Positions 1 to 12,163 of a stretch of 64,000 bases of DNA are shown here, piece by piece. Position numbers and translations under genes: made by a program. The notes under the pieces were generated by a model. It saw only the letters and a program-made list of their open reading frames with translations, had not been told where the DNA came from and searched no databases. Position 1 is the first letter of the stretch. Each line of letters starts with the position of its first letter. The DNA comes from Neoceratodus forsteri. Taxonomy: Eukaryota > Chordata > Ceratodontiformes > Ceratodontidae. The stretch spans positions 1,802,160,967-1,802,224,966 of the forward strand of contig CM057450.1 of assembly GCA_016271365.2 (NCBI GenBank), in the 5' to 3' direction.

Positions 1-1690
1 GGACTTGAGGCCTGATGGACCAGGGTCCCTGTTTCGGGTCAGCAATTCTCGAGATAAAGGAAGAGAAAGAGGAGGAACCTCTGAGTATTGTTGTAGAAGA
101 GAGAACCAGATTTGCTTGGGCCAGAAAGGAGCTTATCAGATCATTCTCGCCCTTCCGCCTGTTAGTTTCTCAGTACACGAGGACCAGAGGAATTAGGGGA
201 AAAGCATAGATGAATCTGCCCTACCAGTTTAGAGACAGAGCGTCGCTCCAGAAAGCGCCTCGCTCTGGAGCGAGCGAGCAAAAGGTGGGAAGTTTTGTGA
301 AAAGGCGAACAGGTCTATCTGTGGAGTCCCCCAAAGCTGGAAGATGTCGTCTAGAACCTTTTGGTCCAACTCCCACTTGTGTGGCAGAGCAGATGAGCGG
401 CTTAGCTTGTCTGCCAGGGTACTGTCGACTCCTGGAACATGGCTCGCCGTAAGGTGAAGGTTGTGAAGCGTTGCCCAGTCCCAAACCCTCATTGCTTCCC
501 TGCATAGAGGGTAGGATCGAGTCCCTCCCTGCTTGTTGATGTACCACACCACGCACATGTTGTCCGTCTGGACAGCTAGGTGACCGGGAAGGATGTACTG
601 GTGAAGGGTTTGAGAGCATATAGTACTGCTCGTGAGTTCGTGCATAATATTGATGTGGGAGAGTAGCTCCAATCTGGACCATAAACCCTGGTCTGGATGA
701 TGCCCAGATGGGATTCCAAATCTTCCGCCTGATGCGTCCGTGGTCAGAGTCTGGGAGGGGGAGGATGGACAGAAGGGGACCCTCACGGAACAGGTTCTCT
801 CGAACCATCCACCATTGCAAGTCTCTTGTCATCGGTGAGGAGATCAGAACCAGATGATCTAGGTCGTCTACGAGTTGATCCCACTGGGAGCGGAGAGTCC
901 ACTGAGATATTCTCATGTGGAGCCGCACGCGAGGAACTGTCGGGATGGCGGCCGCCATGAGCCCCAAGAGACTGAGAACCGACCTCGCCGGAACCTTTCT
1001 GATAGCAGAGAAATCTGTGACTGAAGAGAGGCCACCCTGTCCGGAGGGAGGAAGGCCTTGCTCACCGTCGTATCGAGGATAGCCCCGATAAACTGAAGTC
1101 TCTGGGATCCAGATGAGACTTGGAATGGTTGATGGTAATACCCAGGCAAGTGAAAACCTGCTGGGTGAGGGAGAGAAAATGTAGGAGCTCCTCCCTGGAT
1201 GAGGCCGCCAGGAGCCAGTCGTCCAGGTAGGAGAACACCTGAACTCCCATAGTACGCAGGTTAGCCGCTACCACTGCCAGGCATTTGCTAAAAACTCGGG
1301 GTGCCGAGGAAAGACCAAACGGAGGCACGAATTGGTAATGGTCCCCCTGAAAGCAAACCGAGGTATTTATGACGCGAGGGACGAATAGATGTGCAGATAT
1401 GCGCCCCGGCATATCCAGTGCACAGCCAGTGACCCGGCCGAAGAAGGGCAGAAGGGTTTGTAGGGGAGAGCATCCTGAACTTTTTGTATTCCACATAGAA
1501 GTTCAGGGAGCTGAGATCAAGAATGGGTCTGAGATCTCCCGTCTTCTTTGGGACCAGGAAAAAATGGGAATAGTAACCTGTCCCCTGAAGGTGAGGAGGA
1601 ACGGGTTCTATGGCTCGCTTCAGTGAGAAGGGCAGAGATTTCTTCCCAGACCAAAGGGAAGATGGTCCCTGCATAGGACGACTTCAGAGG
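1..1690 (-). pseudogene. G RT / RNase H / methyltransferase polyprotein, frameshifted
   Basis: This is the polymerase region of a DIRS element, broken across several frames. Read on the minus strand, the RT begins near 1,670 with FFLVPKKTGDLRPILDLSSL, followed by PFGLSSAPRVFSKC (motif B) and the catalytic FSYLDDWLLAA near 1,230. RNase H follows with TDASGG near 740, VQTDNMCVVWYINKQGG near 560 and VPGVDSTLADKLSR near 430. The Dam-like methyltransferase starts with PQIDLFAFSQN near 310 and its C-terminal part runs off the window. The residues expected of RT and RNase H active sites survive, but at least three frameshifts make it a pseudogene. Confidence 0.8.
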
Positions 1691-4260
1691 GGGGTATGGG
1701 TGTTCTCGTACAAACCTATAGCCCCTCTGCTATAATCTGAAGCACCCATGAATCTCATGGTCATCCTCTCCCAACCCGAAGGTGGAGGGAGAATCCCATC
1801 GTTCCCGGTGTGTCCGGAGGCGGTGGGAGAGGGAGGAGTCAGGTGGTATGGGCAGCGCGCAGCTGGGGCACCCGCTGCTTTTGGGCGGTGGGGTCTGCAG
1901 CTGGGGGGCCCGGCGCCAGTGGCCTGCCTCCTGGGTTTCGCTTTATTTGGCCGACCGCGCCGCGCAAAAGGACGGGCGCTTGTGGGGATGGGACGGCTGG
2001 AATCCACGATTTGAGCCGCCCCTTTCTCCTGCAGGTCGGTGATGATGTCCTTGACATCACCGCTGAAAAGCACTGAACCCCTGAAAGGTGCTTCCTGGAT
2101 TGCTGACTGCACCTCCGGGACCAAACCCACACGCCGGAGCCAGATGACGTCAAGACTTTATGGCGAACGCGAGCTCCGCCCCGACAGTGTCCACTGCATC
2201 GTATGTCATCCGCAGGATGCGACAACTGGCCGAACGAGCAGAACAGACTAAGTCAGCTAACTCCTGCTTGACTTGGGAGTCAGGTAAGGAGTCAATCTTG
2301 GATTCTGCCTGGGTGAGGATGGCCTTCTGGTAATCCCCCATATGAGCTACATAATTCAGGGCCTGAATTCCTAGTGTGGAAGAGGTGTATATTTTTCTTC
2401 CATACTGGTCCAGGAGGCGAGATTCCTTATCCGGAGGAGACGAGCTTAGATGTTTGGGATGTGCTGACCGGCCGTGAGCGGTGCTAATCACGACCGAGTC
2501 TGCACGAGGGTGAGAATCCAAGAAATCTACACCCTCCAGAGCCTGGTATAGCCTGTTGGACTTCCTAGGAAGTGGGGCTAAAGCCGACGGTTGTTTCCAA
2601 ATAGTGGAAACAAGGTGGGCGTGAGGCTCGATCCAGGGTGGCACTAAAGTAGGAGCCGTAAGGGGCAGGTCCAGATGTTCGGCGAGTTTGACCCGCTGAG
2701 GATCTGGTTCCAGAGAACGCCACTGATGTACTTCCTGGATCTTCCTGAGCAACTCCATGAAGGAAGGATCTTCCGGAGGAGACTTCGGAGGAGTCCTCGG
2801 CCGGGGCTTGGACGGAGAGCGAGACTCGTCGTCTCTCTAGAAGCATCCGTCGGAGGAATCCGAGAGCAAAGAAGAATCAGAAGCAGAATAAGACTCCCTG
2901 GCACGTCCAGGGGTAGGAACGGGTTCCTTAGGGGGGATCCCTGGACACGTGTCCTGCCCCTCTCGGGATCCAGAGGGAAGGGCTCTGGGATCCGGAGGCG
3001 GTGAGGAAGTGTCCGCCTCGGCATACGGGGCCGGGCGCACCATCTGCCAGAAGGCGGTTTTCTACTTCCTTGGTGAGCTGAGCCTTGGCCCCAGCCCACC
3101 AGGAAGTCAGAGTCTCCTGCAGATCCACCCAGTGGCCCGGGTGGAGGAGGAGAAGGGGATAAGAATACGGATTATATCCGTAGGCAGCATCCCGAAACCT
3201 GGCTGTGGAAAACCGTGTGCTGCATTGTGGCGCTGGGCACTGCGCGAGCGCTGGGATACCGTGGACCCGGTAAGATGGTGTTGGATAGGGATGGCAGGTA
3301 CCCGGTGCCGGAGGAGCTGCCGGAGCAGACAGCCCGGAAGGAGGCTCCCACGGGCGGTCACACGAGAGGCCTGGGGAGTCGGGCCTGACGGAGGGAATAT
3401 CCCCGCCCGCGCTGACGGACCGCGCCCAGGGGCCGCGGCCAGATCCGGGTCCCTAAGAGGAGGGTCTGACGGGTGGAATATCCCCGCATTGCCCGGGACG
3501 GTGGAGAAAAGTCCCAGGGTCAGGCTGGGGTGACTGGGGGCTCCCTGGACGGCAGCGAAGGCTGGGAACCGGGCACACGGGGAGGGGGGCTGGAGGGTCC
3601 GGTCGTATGTTCCGGACGCCTGGCGACATCGGGGAGCCTGACGCGTGCAGCTTAGGGCTGATTTCCGGGCCGAGGGAGGGAAGCGGCCCGGTCTGAGGGG
3701 AACGAGGTCGCGCGCCGCGCAAGGGTGGGCGTGCCTTATCAACCTTCTCCGGCGGATGCCGGAGAAGCCGACGCCTGGCTTATGGGAGGTGCCCGCGCCA
3801 GTAGGGCCGTAGAAGCCCGCGGGCGGTACTGGGGGCAGATGCCTCATTTTGCCCGGAGACGCCCGCAAGGCCCGAGCGCGAGCCCAACGGGCGGGCCGAC
3901 GCCTCCTCCAAAACCTTGGAGGCTGCCGTTGGATGGTCCCCTGGAGGGGATGTTACTGGCCGCGACTCGGCCAGAGTCAGGGAAGTGGTACCTTCCCGGT
4001 GCCTTTCTTTGTCCCGCTTTTACGATGTCCTTCAGGGAAGTCGGCGCATGCCCTGAGCTTCTTCAATTCTTTTTCCATTGAAGACATCTTCTTCTTTAGC
4101 AGATGGGCTTCCAGGGACTGTTGGCGTCGTCTGCGGGTAGCGCGTTAAGTGCGAGCAATGCAGGCACTTGTCGACGGGTAGTGGGGCCTAAGCAAAAAGG
4201 CAGAGAATGGCGCGTCCTTGTGTGGCAGTTAGGCGCCGCATGAGTCGCACTTGTTTTGGA
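1690..4260 (-). pseudogene. G Gag-like protein, degraded
   Basis: This is the position of Gag in the DIRS plan. The best-preserved stretch (2,758-2,150) contains MELLRKIQEVHQWRSLEPD and LDQYGRKIYTSSTLGIQALNYVAHMGDYQKAIL, closely parallel to 8,208-7,771 and 8,480-8,270 in element F. The N-terminal half (2,800-4,250) is Pro/Ser/Arg-rich and so frameshifted that only remnants of the zinc motif (FCLGP near 4,190) remain. The role is inferred from position: particle protein binding element RNA. The DNA here is very CpG-rich and full of CCGAC/GTCGG words. Confidence 0.65.
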
Positions 4261-4389
4261 AGGTGTAGGGGACATACACCGACGCTGACCTGACGATGAG
4301 AAGAAAAATACTCAAACTTCGTAAACCGACGAAGAACAGGGCTTTGCTGAAGCCAAACTTTACTGCGGAGAGCTGCACGAGCTAACGGC

Positions 4390-4573
4390 GGAAAGAACTG
4401 GAAGGTAGGCGTCGGGACCGCCTTTATACCGACGTCGCATGGACGCTGGTCACCTGACGTGGGGCAGTCCTCGCCAGGGACTGCTAGCTAGAAATTTTTC
4501 TGTGGGGTCCTGCCGCCGGCCGGCGTCAGTCCTATATGTAATTACCTACTGCAAGAGCCCTCTCGAAGTAAGA
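4390..4573 (-). promoter_or_regulatory. G 5' inverted terminal repeat with TATA-type promoter
   Basis: On the minus strand the ITR runs inward from 4,573 and contains GGTATAAAGG near 4,425, a TATA-like box, with TGACG half-sites beside it (plus-strand ACCTGACGTGG near 4,452). The same layout occurs in F at 10,100-10,291. A promoter role is inferred from the box and its place upstream of Gag. Confidence 0.55.
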
Positions 4574-4607
4574 CCTACTCATAGGAGATCCACTGGCTGA
4601 AAAGGAC

Positions 4608-5780
4608 TTAAGAAAGAAGTCCTTGCAGAACAGCCAACCCGAAGCCGGCTCTATGGCGTGAGGCAATGTCCAAACTGTAGTGTTTCGTGAAGGAATGGAC
4701 GGAAGTCCAAGTTGCGGCGGTGCAAATATCAGCCGCTGACACATTCTTGAAACAGGCAGCAGAGGCCGCGACACCCCTGGTGGAGTGACCCCTGACCTGA
4801 CCTGGCAAGGCCTTGTGATACTTCTTGTAGCAGAAAGTGATACAGTCAGCCAACCATTTGGACAAACATTGTTTGGAAACAGCATTGCCTTCTCTTTTGC
4901 TGGCAAAAGGAACAAATAGTTGGTCAGTCTTTCTGAGATCCTTCGTCCTGTTGGTGTAGTATCTCAGAATCCGGTGAACGTCCAGAGTATGCAAAAGATC
5001 CTCCCCTGATTGGAGTGCTGCGTGAAAAAGGCAGGCAGGTCAATGGACTGGTTCAACGTAGATTCTGCTACCACCTTAGGGAGAAACTTAGAATTGGTGC
5101 ACAGAGCCACATGTTCCTTATGGAAAATCAGATATGGAATTTTGCACATCAAGGCCTGAAGCTCGGAAATTCTTTGTGCAGAACTAATGGGCACTAGAAA
5201 GAGAGCCTTCCACGAAAAGAACTTAAGTTCTGCTGAGGCTGCCGGCTCAAAGGGAGGCAGCGTAAGCATCTCAAGAATGAAATTCAAATCCCAAGGAGGG
5301 GCAGGAACCTGAATGGGGGTCTCAAATGAAGAACCCCTCATAGAAAGGTCTTCGCGACCTCCAGCTGAGTGAAAGTTCTGTCCCCAAAGGGAACATGATA
5401 AGCGGCCAGAGCCGCCATGTGAACCTTCAAAGAGGAATGACTGAGACCCAGGTCGAAGAGGTAACGCATGTAGTCTAGTAGCCACCCGACAGGGCAGGAG
5501 AAAGGCTCCAAATCTTTGGACGAAGCCCAAATGGAAAACCGTTTCCATTTCATGGCATAGGTGGAGTGAGTGGACGGCTTCCTGGCCTCCACCAACATCT
5601 CTGCCACTTGAGGAGAAACCCCAAAACGGGCTTGTGCAACGTCTGTAGGAGCCAAGCATGTAGCTGAAGAGACCTGAGGCCCGGATGGACCAGGGAGCCC
5701 CAATCCTGGGTCAACAGTAGTCGCGGAAGAGGAATCAGAGGTTCCTCTGAGTACTGTTGCAGAAGAGAGAACCAAACTTG
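4608..5780 (-). pseudogene. F tyrosine recombinase (YR), frameshifted
   Basis: This is the integrase-type tyrosine recombinase that in DIRS elements is thought to insert circular DNA. Minus-strand pieces (5,775-5,338; 5,659-4,964; 4,994-4,608) assemble a nearly complete protein. The N-terminal SAM-like part has KPSTHSTYAMKWKRF. The catalytic box I is SAQRISELQAL (Arg), box II RGHSTRGVAAS (His-x-x-Arg), and the nucleophile is in FTKHYSLDIA (Tyr). The end is AVLQGLLS followed by TAA at 4,608-4,610. The frames overlap and shift, so this copy would not give one protein. The end matches the intact YR of D at 15,210. Confidence 0.85.
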
Positions 5781-5784
5781 CCTG

Positions 5785-7400
5785 GGCCAGAAGGGAGTGA
5801 TGAGAATCATATGGGCCCCTTCTGAGCTGAGCTTGTGCAGGATCCTAGAATCAATGGAATTGGGAGAAAAGCATAAACAAATCTGCCCTTCCAGTCGAAA
5901 GACACAGCGTCTCTCCAGAGTCGCCTGCGCCCTGAAGCGAGTGAGCAAAAGGTGGGCAGTTTTGCATTTAGTGGGGACGCAAAGAGGTCGACCTGAGGGG
6001 TTCCCCAACGTAGGAAGATGCCGTCTGCTATTTCCTGGTCCAATTACCACTCGTGAGGTTGTGCCGAGGATCGGCTCAAGAGATCTGCCAACGAATTCTC
6101 TACCCCCGGGACGTGGACCACCGTGAGATGAAGGTTGTGTAGGGTCGCCCATTCCCAGACCCGCATCGCTTCCCAACAAAGAGGGTAGGAACGAGTCCCC
6201 CCTGTTTGTTGAGGTACCAGACTACACTCATGTTGTCGGTCTGGACACCAGGTGACGGGGAAGCAGAAAGAGGTGTAACACTTGAAGAGTGTACAACACT
6301 GCTCTGAGCTCGAGCACATTGATGTGAAGCGTCTGCTCGAGTATGGACCATGAGCCCTGGATGCGCTGGGATCCCAGATGAGCTCCCCAACCTTCGCCCG
6401 AGGCGTCCATTGTCAGTGTTTGGGAGGGGGGAGGAAGGCAGAAGGGAACTCCCCAACAAAGGTTCTCCTGAACCAGCTACCAGTGCAAATCCCGAATCAT
6501 GGGGGGTCGAGACTAGCACCTCTTGGTCCAAGTCGTCGACCAATTGATCCCACTGAGACCGAAGAGTCCACTGAGAGATTCTCATGTGGAGCAGAGCGCA
6601 TGGAACTGTTGGAATTGCAGCCGTCATGAGCCCCAGGAGGTGAAGGACAAACCTGGCGGGAATCCGCCTGTGAAAGGACAAGAAGCTTGCCTGAGCCTGG
6701 AGTGTGGCCACCCTGTCTGGGGGTAGAAAATCCATACCAGTGGTCGTGTCCAGAATCGCCCCGATTAATTGGAGGCATTGAGATGGGATCAAATGGGATT
6801 TGGCCTGGCTGATGGTAATACCCAGGCTGGTAAAAACCTGCCTGGTAAGGCAAAGGGAACCCAGGAGCTCCTCCCTGGACAGAGCCGCCAGGAGCCAATC
6901 ATCCAGGTACAGGAAAACCTGCACTCCCTGGGTATGCAGGTGGGCCGCCACCACTGACAGGCATTTGGTGAATACTCTGGGGGCCGAGGAAAGACCAAAT
7001 GGGAGGGTCTTGAACTGGTAGTGGTCCCCCTGGAAAGTAAACTGAAGGTATTTGCGGTGGTAAGGGTGGATAAGGATATGCAGGTACGCGTCCAGCATGT
7101 CCAAAGCGTACAGCCACAGTCCCGGCCGAAAGAGGGGCAGGAGACTCTGTAGGGAGAGCATCCTGAACCTTTTGTACTCCATGAACAGATTTAGAGAGCT
7201 GAGGTCCAGAATGGGCCTCACGTCTCCTGTTTTCTTGGGGACCAGGAAGAAACGGGAGTAGAAGCCCGTCCCCCGAAGTGGGGAAGGGACGGGTTCTATT
7301 GCCTCCTTCAACAGAAGGGAGGAGATTTCTTCCTGAACCCTGAGAAGATGTTCGGGAAAGTAAGACTACCTGTGGGGAGGGGGGGGTTCTGAAGAAACAC
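5785..7400 (-). pseudogene. F RT / RNase H / methyltransferase polyprotein, nearly intact
   Basis: A 403-codon frame (7,311-6,100) carries RT: FFLVPKKTGDVRPILDLSSL, then PFGLSSAPRVFTKC, then FLYLDDWLLAAL with the YxDD catalytic pair. RNase H appears in a second frame (6,410-6,228; 6,319-6,044) as MDASGEGWGAHLGS, LHINVLELRAVL, VQTDNMSVVWYLNKQGG and VPGVENSLADLLSR. The Dam-like methyltransferase follows (6,043-5,790) with TPQVDLFASPLNAKLP and HMILITPFWPRQVWF. Shifts near 6,390 and 6,230 and stops in the methyltransferase disable it. This supplies cDNA synthesis and RNA removal; the methyltransferase role in DIRS elements is not known. Confidence 0.85.
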
Positions 7401-9995
7401 TATGGTGTGGCCCTCTGCTATGAGCTGAAGGACCCAAGAGTCGGTAGTGATCCTCTCCCAACCCAGCAGATGAAGGGAGAATCTCCTGCCAACCGGTTCC
7501 TCTGGATCGACCAGAGGCTGTGGGAGAGGGAGGGAGTCAGGAGGTATGGCGCAGCGCCGTAGCTGGAGCTCCAGCAACCCGTTTGGGTGGGGTGGGGGTC
7601 TCGCAGCCGGAGGGGCTCAGCGTTTGTTGGCCAGCTTTCCTTGTGGTTTCGCCTTAGGCTGTGTGCGATGGCGAAAGGAACGACGCTGTGCTAGAGGGGC
7701 TCTGTACATGGAGTCAACCTCCTTGAGAGCAGTGCCCTTCTCTCTCAGTCTGGTAATGATGTCCTTGACATCACCACCAAAACAGCACCGAACCTCGGAA
7801 GGGGGCATCCTGGATGGCGGATTGTACTTCCGAGGCCAAATCTGACACCTGAAGCCAGGCATGTTGCCGCAGACTCACGGCGAACGCCGAACTTCGTCCA
7901 GAAGCGTCCACCGCATCGTAAGTTACGCGCAGTATGTGCCTACTGGCCGAATGTGCGGAGCGGACTAGGTCTGCCACTTCCTGTTTAGTCTGGGACTGAG
8001 TAAGGGTGTCCAACTTGGCTTCCACCTCGCTAAGGATAGCTTTCTGGTAATCCCCCATGTGAGCCACATAGTTCAAGGCTCTGATACCAAGAATGGAAGA
8101 AGAAAAGACCTTCTTGCCATACTGGTCCAGAAGCCGGGATTCCTTATCACGTGGGGACAAGCTCAGGTGTTTCGGGTTAGCCAAACGGCTGTGGGCAGCG
8201 CTGAACACGACCGAATCAGCCTTGGGGTGTGACGAAAGAAAGTCAATCCCCTCGGGAGCCTGATACAGCCTATCTGCCTTCCGAGGAAGGGGGGGCTAAA
8301 GCCGACGGTTGTTTCCAGATAGTGGAGATGAGGTCGGCGTGAGGCTCGATCCAGGGTGGAACTAACGTGAGAGCGACCTCGGGCAAATCCAAATGGGCAG
8401 CTAGCTTTTGCCTCTGTGGATCCAGCTCCAGAGATTTCCAATGATGAAGAGCCTGTATTTTTCTTAGCAACTCTGTAAAACAGGGATCCTCCAGAGGGGA
8501 CTTCGGAGGAGTCCTGGGCCTGGGCTTGTCAGGAGTGCGAGGCTTGTCCAGATCGGGCTGTCGTCGGAGTCTTCCGAAGAGTCCGAAGAAGAAGGAGATG
8601 AAGACCCCTCCCCACTCGGGAGGAAGCATGGCCCCAAGGGGTTGTGACCCCAAGCCTAAGACCCCGTGAGCAATGTCTCTGAGGTTGGGGAGGGGTCTCT
8701 GCCCCCGTGACGGGATCCAGGACCGGTCCGCCGTCGGGAGGTGGCTCTCACCTTCCTGGTGAGCTGAGCGGGCGGTGGAGGAGGGTGACATGATACTGGG
8801 GGTATCTGTGGCGAAAATTCGCAGCATGACGGCGGTAAGCCCGGCCGGGTACTGAGGCACTGCAATGCGAAGGCCGGGTACTGCGGTGCTGGGATACTGC
8901 AGAGCCGGATAATATGGTGTAAGATCCGACACCAGGGGCTCTACCGGGTAGAAGGTCCTGGAAGGGCCCTACCAGGCGGGCCCAGAACTGGTGGCCCAAG
9001 CGGACACAGGGTCGACATCGGGGTGACGTGCGGCAAGGGGACGTCGGCCGGTGATGGGTCGGGTCCCGACGCCAGGCCATCCGGACCTATGGTAGTAAGG
9101 CCTGACAGATGCGCCGAAGAGTCCCCAGTGGCGTCCGGGGGAAGGCCAGAGGGATCCTTCAGGTCCAGCTAGAGAGACACAGGGGCCTCGGACTGCAGCG
9201 GTGAAGGCTGCGGGGAGCCGGCGGTGCCGGATAAGGTCAGAGGATCTGGCGTAGACTCTGTCGCTAAGCGACCGCCGGACGGGCTGGCGGACGTCTGACC
9301 GGCGGGATCCGGGCGGGCGGAGGAGCCGACGTCTGACTGATCAGACCCAGCGCCCAAGGCCACGCAGGGAGGGGCGGCATTGATGGGCGGTTTTGATCGA
9401 CTGTGCCCCGAAGGGTCGAGCCGACGAAGCGGTTAGTTCTGGGCAGACTTCGAGGAGCCGACGCCCGACTTACCGGACAGGCTCGAACCAGAAGGCTGCG
9501 CAGGGGCGGCGCATTGGGAGCGGATGCCTCCTTTGTCCGAAGGCTCCGACTGGCCCGAGCGCGAACCAGCCGGGGGGACTGACGCTGTCTCAGACACCAC
9601 CAAGACGGCCGCCGGGAACGGCCTCTGAGGGACGCTACCTGAGGGGCGTGAGCCCAGCCAAGTCGCCAGAGTCGCGATGAGGAGTCCCAGTCCCGTGCTT
9701 CTCCTTCTTAAGGCCCACGGGAGGTGGAAGCCTGTCGGAGCTTTTTCAGCTCCTTCTCCATTGAGGACATCTTCTTCTTCAGTATGTGAGCCTCCAGGGA
9801 CTGCTGCCTTCTTTTGTGGGTAGCCACGCTGAACTTCAGGCAGTGCTGACAGGAATCCATGGGGTGGTCGGGGCCTAGGCAAATAAGACACCGAGAATGG
9901 CTGTCCTTGTGTGGGCGATTGTCGCCACACGAGCCGCTTGTTCTGTCTTTGGGACGTGGTAGGGGACGACATACACGGCAGGTAAGAAAATCCTG
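7400..9995 (-). pseudogene. F Gag-like protein, frameshifted
   Basis: The N-terminal zinc motif is visible in one frame near 9,880-9,830 (C-L-I-C-L-G-P-D-H then C-Q-H-C, spacing CX2CX9CX2C), followed by a Lys/Glu-rich helix. A long Pro/Ser/Arg-rich middle (9,680-8,600) is frameshifted. The C-terminal part (8,480-7,617) has LLRKIQALHHWKSLELDPQ and LDQYGKKVFSSSILGIRALN, shared with G. The start near 9,975 follows the 5' ITR. Function as nucleic-acid-binding particle protein is inferred from the motif and position. Confidence 0.7.
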
Positions 9996-10079
9996 ACTAA
10001 CATAATCGAGAAATCGAAGAAAAAAACGACGTTATAACTACCACCGACGACTGACTGAAGAGCAGTGAAACTTAACTGT

Positions 10080-10291
10080 GAGGCACTGTTGAAAGCAAAT
10101 GGCGGGAAAGAACTGGAAGGCGGGCTTGAGGGATCGCTCCTTTATACCGACGTCGCCTGACGCCGGTCACCTGACGTGGTGGCGGTCCCTCGCCAGAGAC
10201 TGCTAGCTAGAAATTTTTCCGTAGGGTCCTGATGCCTGCCGGCTTCAGTCTTATATACAATTACCTACTGCAAGAGCCCTCTCGAAGTAAG
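10080..10291 (-). promoter_or_regulatory. F 5' inverted terminal repeat with TATA-type promoter
   Basis: The minus strand reads the terminus from 10,291 inward to GGTATAAAGGAGC near 10,145 (TATA-like), surrounded by TGACG words. It is nearly identical in layout to the G repeat at 4,390-4,573. The inner limit is set by where the two copies stop matching. Confidence 0.55.
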
Positions 10292-11890
10292 ATCTGCCAG
10301 TGCGCCTGAACACAGAGGTGGTCACCAGGCTCTCAGCCGAAGGGTGCTCTGTGAACCCCGCAAGGGACCCCATGGGCACCGCATACTTGTGGGCCATGCG
10401 GGCAGATGGAGCTGGACAAGAGGCAGGGCACTGCCAAAGTTCTAAGGCTGAGCCAACTATGGCCTCGGCCACAGGAAAGGCCTGCGTCGGGGTATCACTT
10501 CTCTTGAGGATGTCCGTGAGAGGGTACTCCGCCTTTTTCTGGATGGGCTCCAGGGGCATCCCTGTAGACTCACAGATGAGGCGAAGAATGCCCTGGAAAG
10601 ACAAAGGACCTTCCTCCATCTCAATCCCACCAGTCGATTCATCATCCCCTGGGTGAGAATGTAGGCCGATCTCATCCAAATCCGAGGAATCCGGATATAA
10701 TGGTCGGCCGCCCAGGTCACCTTGGACACGCCGAGGACAGTCCAGGGTGACAGTGACCGAAAGATGCTGGGGAAGCCGGGTGTCTGGTCTAGCTTCCTTA
10801 GAAGGAGCCCCTCCCACAGGGTGCTTGGGTGGCGGTTCCACCACTATCGGTGGAGAGACCGGTTTAGGCCGAACCAGAGGTTTCACTGGCTCCGCGGGCG
10901 GGGGAACCGACTTGGCTTCAGCCTGGAAGGCGAAAGCCAAGTAATGGCCAGGGTAGAAGCTGGAGTCGGCTTGTGCCCAGTTAAAATCAGCTGTTGCCAC
11001 ATAAGGTCCTCGTAGCGCCAGAGTTTCCGTTGGAGTCTCTCCTCATCCGAGGAGGACAAGGAAGACTGATGGCATCGCCTATTTTTAGAGTGCTTGTGGC
11101 TCTTCCTCAACCTGTTGGGAGACACCGTCAGGACCGGTGATTTTCCAGAGTCGGGGACCAAATCCTCAATGGGATTCCCAGCAGGCTGGGTCTCCTCGTC
11201 AGGGAAAGAAAGGACCGGAGTCTGAGAGAATCGTCGACCAGAGTCGGTGACATCGGTCGATCGGATCAGTGATCATTTCAACCTTGTGATCGACACTTCG
11301 GTTGACTGGCCGGATGGCAAAGCAGAGAAGCCAGCGGCCAAAGAAGCAATTTCGACTGAAGTCAAGAGTGCCGGTTCCTGGGACCAAGATCTCTCCCGCT
11401 CCCAAGAACGTCTTCGCTGAGACGAAGACGAACCCGGGTCCTTTTCCCGCTTAAGGAACCGTGAGGAGTGCGTGCCCTCAGGACCCTTTCCCTTAGTCGA
11501 TAGAGACTGCACAACTCTCGGAAGGAACCTGAAAAAGTGGAGCCCAGGTTGAGCAGAACGAAGAAGCTCCGAGAGGAAGATTCACCGGGACAAGCCGCTT
11601 CCTCCTTGAAAGTTTGCATGCGTTCCAATTGCTTGGCGGATCCCACAGCCATGGAAACCGCCCACCGAGCCTCCTTTGATTTCACTGGAGGATTCAGTTT
11701 TTCTGGCCTCCCTAAATTCAGGCATGCAAGACAGTCACTGAGGATGTATGGGTGAAACGCAAGACAAAAATCGCACTTCGAGGTGTCATGGTCGACACCC
11801 AAGCAATAGACGCATGCTGTGTGGGGATCAGTGCACATCTTCTGGCCGCACAACCACCGGCAAAATCCGGAGCAACACTTGTCTTCCATA
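10292..11890 (-). pseudogene. E Gag-like protein, truncated by F
   Basis: A frame from 11,889 begins MEDKCCSGFC and shows the zinc motif CVYCLGVDHDTSKCDFC near 11,800-11,750. A Ser/Arg-rich segment follows (11,500-11,270), then, in another frame, SSLSSSDEERLQRKL and RYEDLMWQQL (11,090-10,990) and, downstream, an acidic stretch and MAHKYAVPMGSLAGFTEH near 10,390. Reading stops at F. Related text is found in J (54,990-52,770) and K (63,640-61,770). Nucleic-acid binding is inferred from the Cys motif. Confidence 0.7.
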
Positions 11891-11899
11891 ATCGGAGAT

Positions 11900-12163
11900 A
11901 AAGAGTCGTGGTCGCTAATGCGAACAAGACGGATTTTCGGAATAACCTAAGGCATAGAAGCCAGGGCCTACAAAATAAGCTAGCACAAGGGAGGCAACCT
12001 GAATCTTCCAGCGGAAAGGGAGATCTGGCGTCATGAGGTACAGCCAAGGGATATACCACCCAGGTGGGTGGGAGGAGCCAGCTTGAAGACCTTCCGACAA
12101 TCCTTAAAGGGAAAGGGACATGCCAAGAAGTGTGGATGAATAACATATCCACAATCCTAGAAA
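11900..12163 (-). repeat. E 5' inverted terminal repeat
   Basis: The segment matches the ends of J and K, including the CCACCTGGGTGG palindrome near 12,060 next to GGTATATCCC on the minus strand, a possible TATA box. It lies directly upstream of the E Gag. The outer end abuts CR1-a coding sequence. Confidence 0.65.

Larger units (their letters stand above)
1..4573 (-). mobile_element. DIRS-type retrotransposon G (3' part beyond window)
   Basis: The minus strand carries, in order, a 5' inverted terminal repeat ending near 4,573, a broken Gag, and a broken RT-RNase H-methyltransferase frame that runs off the window start. The YR and 3' ITR are not visible. The outer end (CAAGAGCCCTCTCGAAGTAA on the plus strand) matches the 5' end of element F at 10,270-10,290, so G and F belong to one family. 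G sits just 3' of the YR stop codon of F, and so was inserted into F. No target duplication is seen, as expected for YR integration. Confidence 0.85.
4574..10291 (-). mobile_element. DIRS-type retrotransposon F (interrupted by G)
   Basis: F contains a 5' ITR (10,100-10,291), Gag, RT-RNase H-methyltransferase and YR on the minus strand; its ICR and 3' ITR lie beyond G, outside the window. It is inserted into the Gag of element E: the E Gag reading stops abruptly at 10,292, where the F terminus GAGAGGGCTCTTGCAG begins on the minus strand. Coding parts keep their motifs with only a few frameshifts, so F is younger than E and older than G. Confidence 0.88.
10292..12163 (-). mobile_element. DIRS-type retrotransposon E, 5' part (interrupted by F)
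   Basis: Only the 5' ITR and Gag of E are in the window; the rest lies left of F. Its outer end (GTGTGGATGAATAACATATC on the plus strand, ending CCTAGAAA near 12,163) matches the 5' ends of J (55,194) and K (63,902), which defines this family. E interrupts the ORF2 of CR1-a, whose coding sense resumes immediately to the right. Confidence 0.85.

Noticed and set aside
2949..3533. Long plus-strand frame of 194 codons
   Set aside because: It is antisense to the G Gag, in CpG-rich DNA with few stops. No motif is present, and the minus strand matches F Gag.
9393..9680. Plus-strand frames over the F Gag
   Set aside because: They are open by base composition only; the coding strand is minus, as shown by the zinc motif and the shared Gag text.
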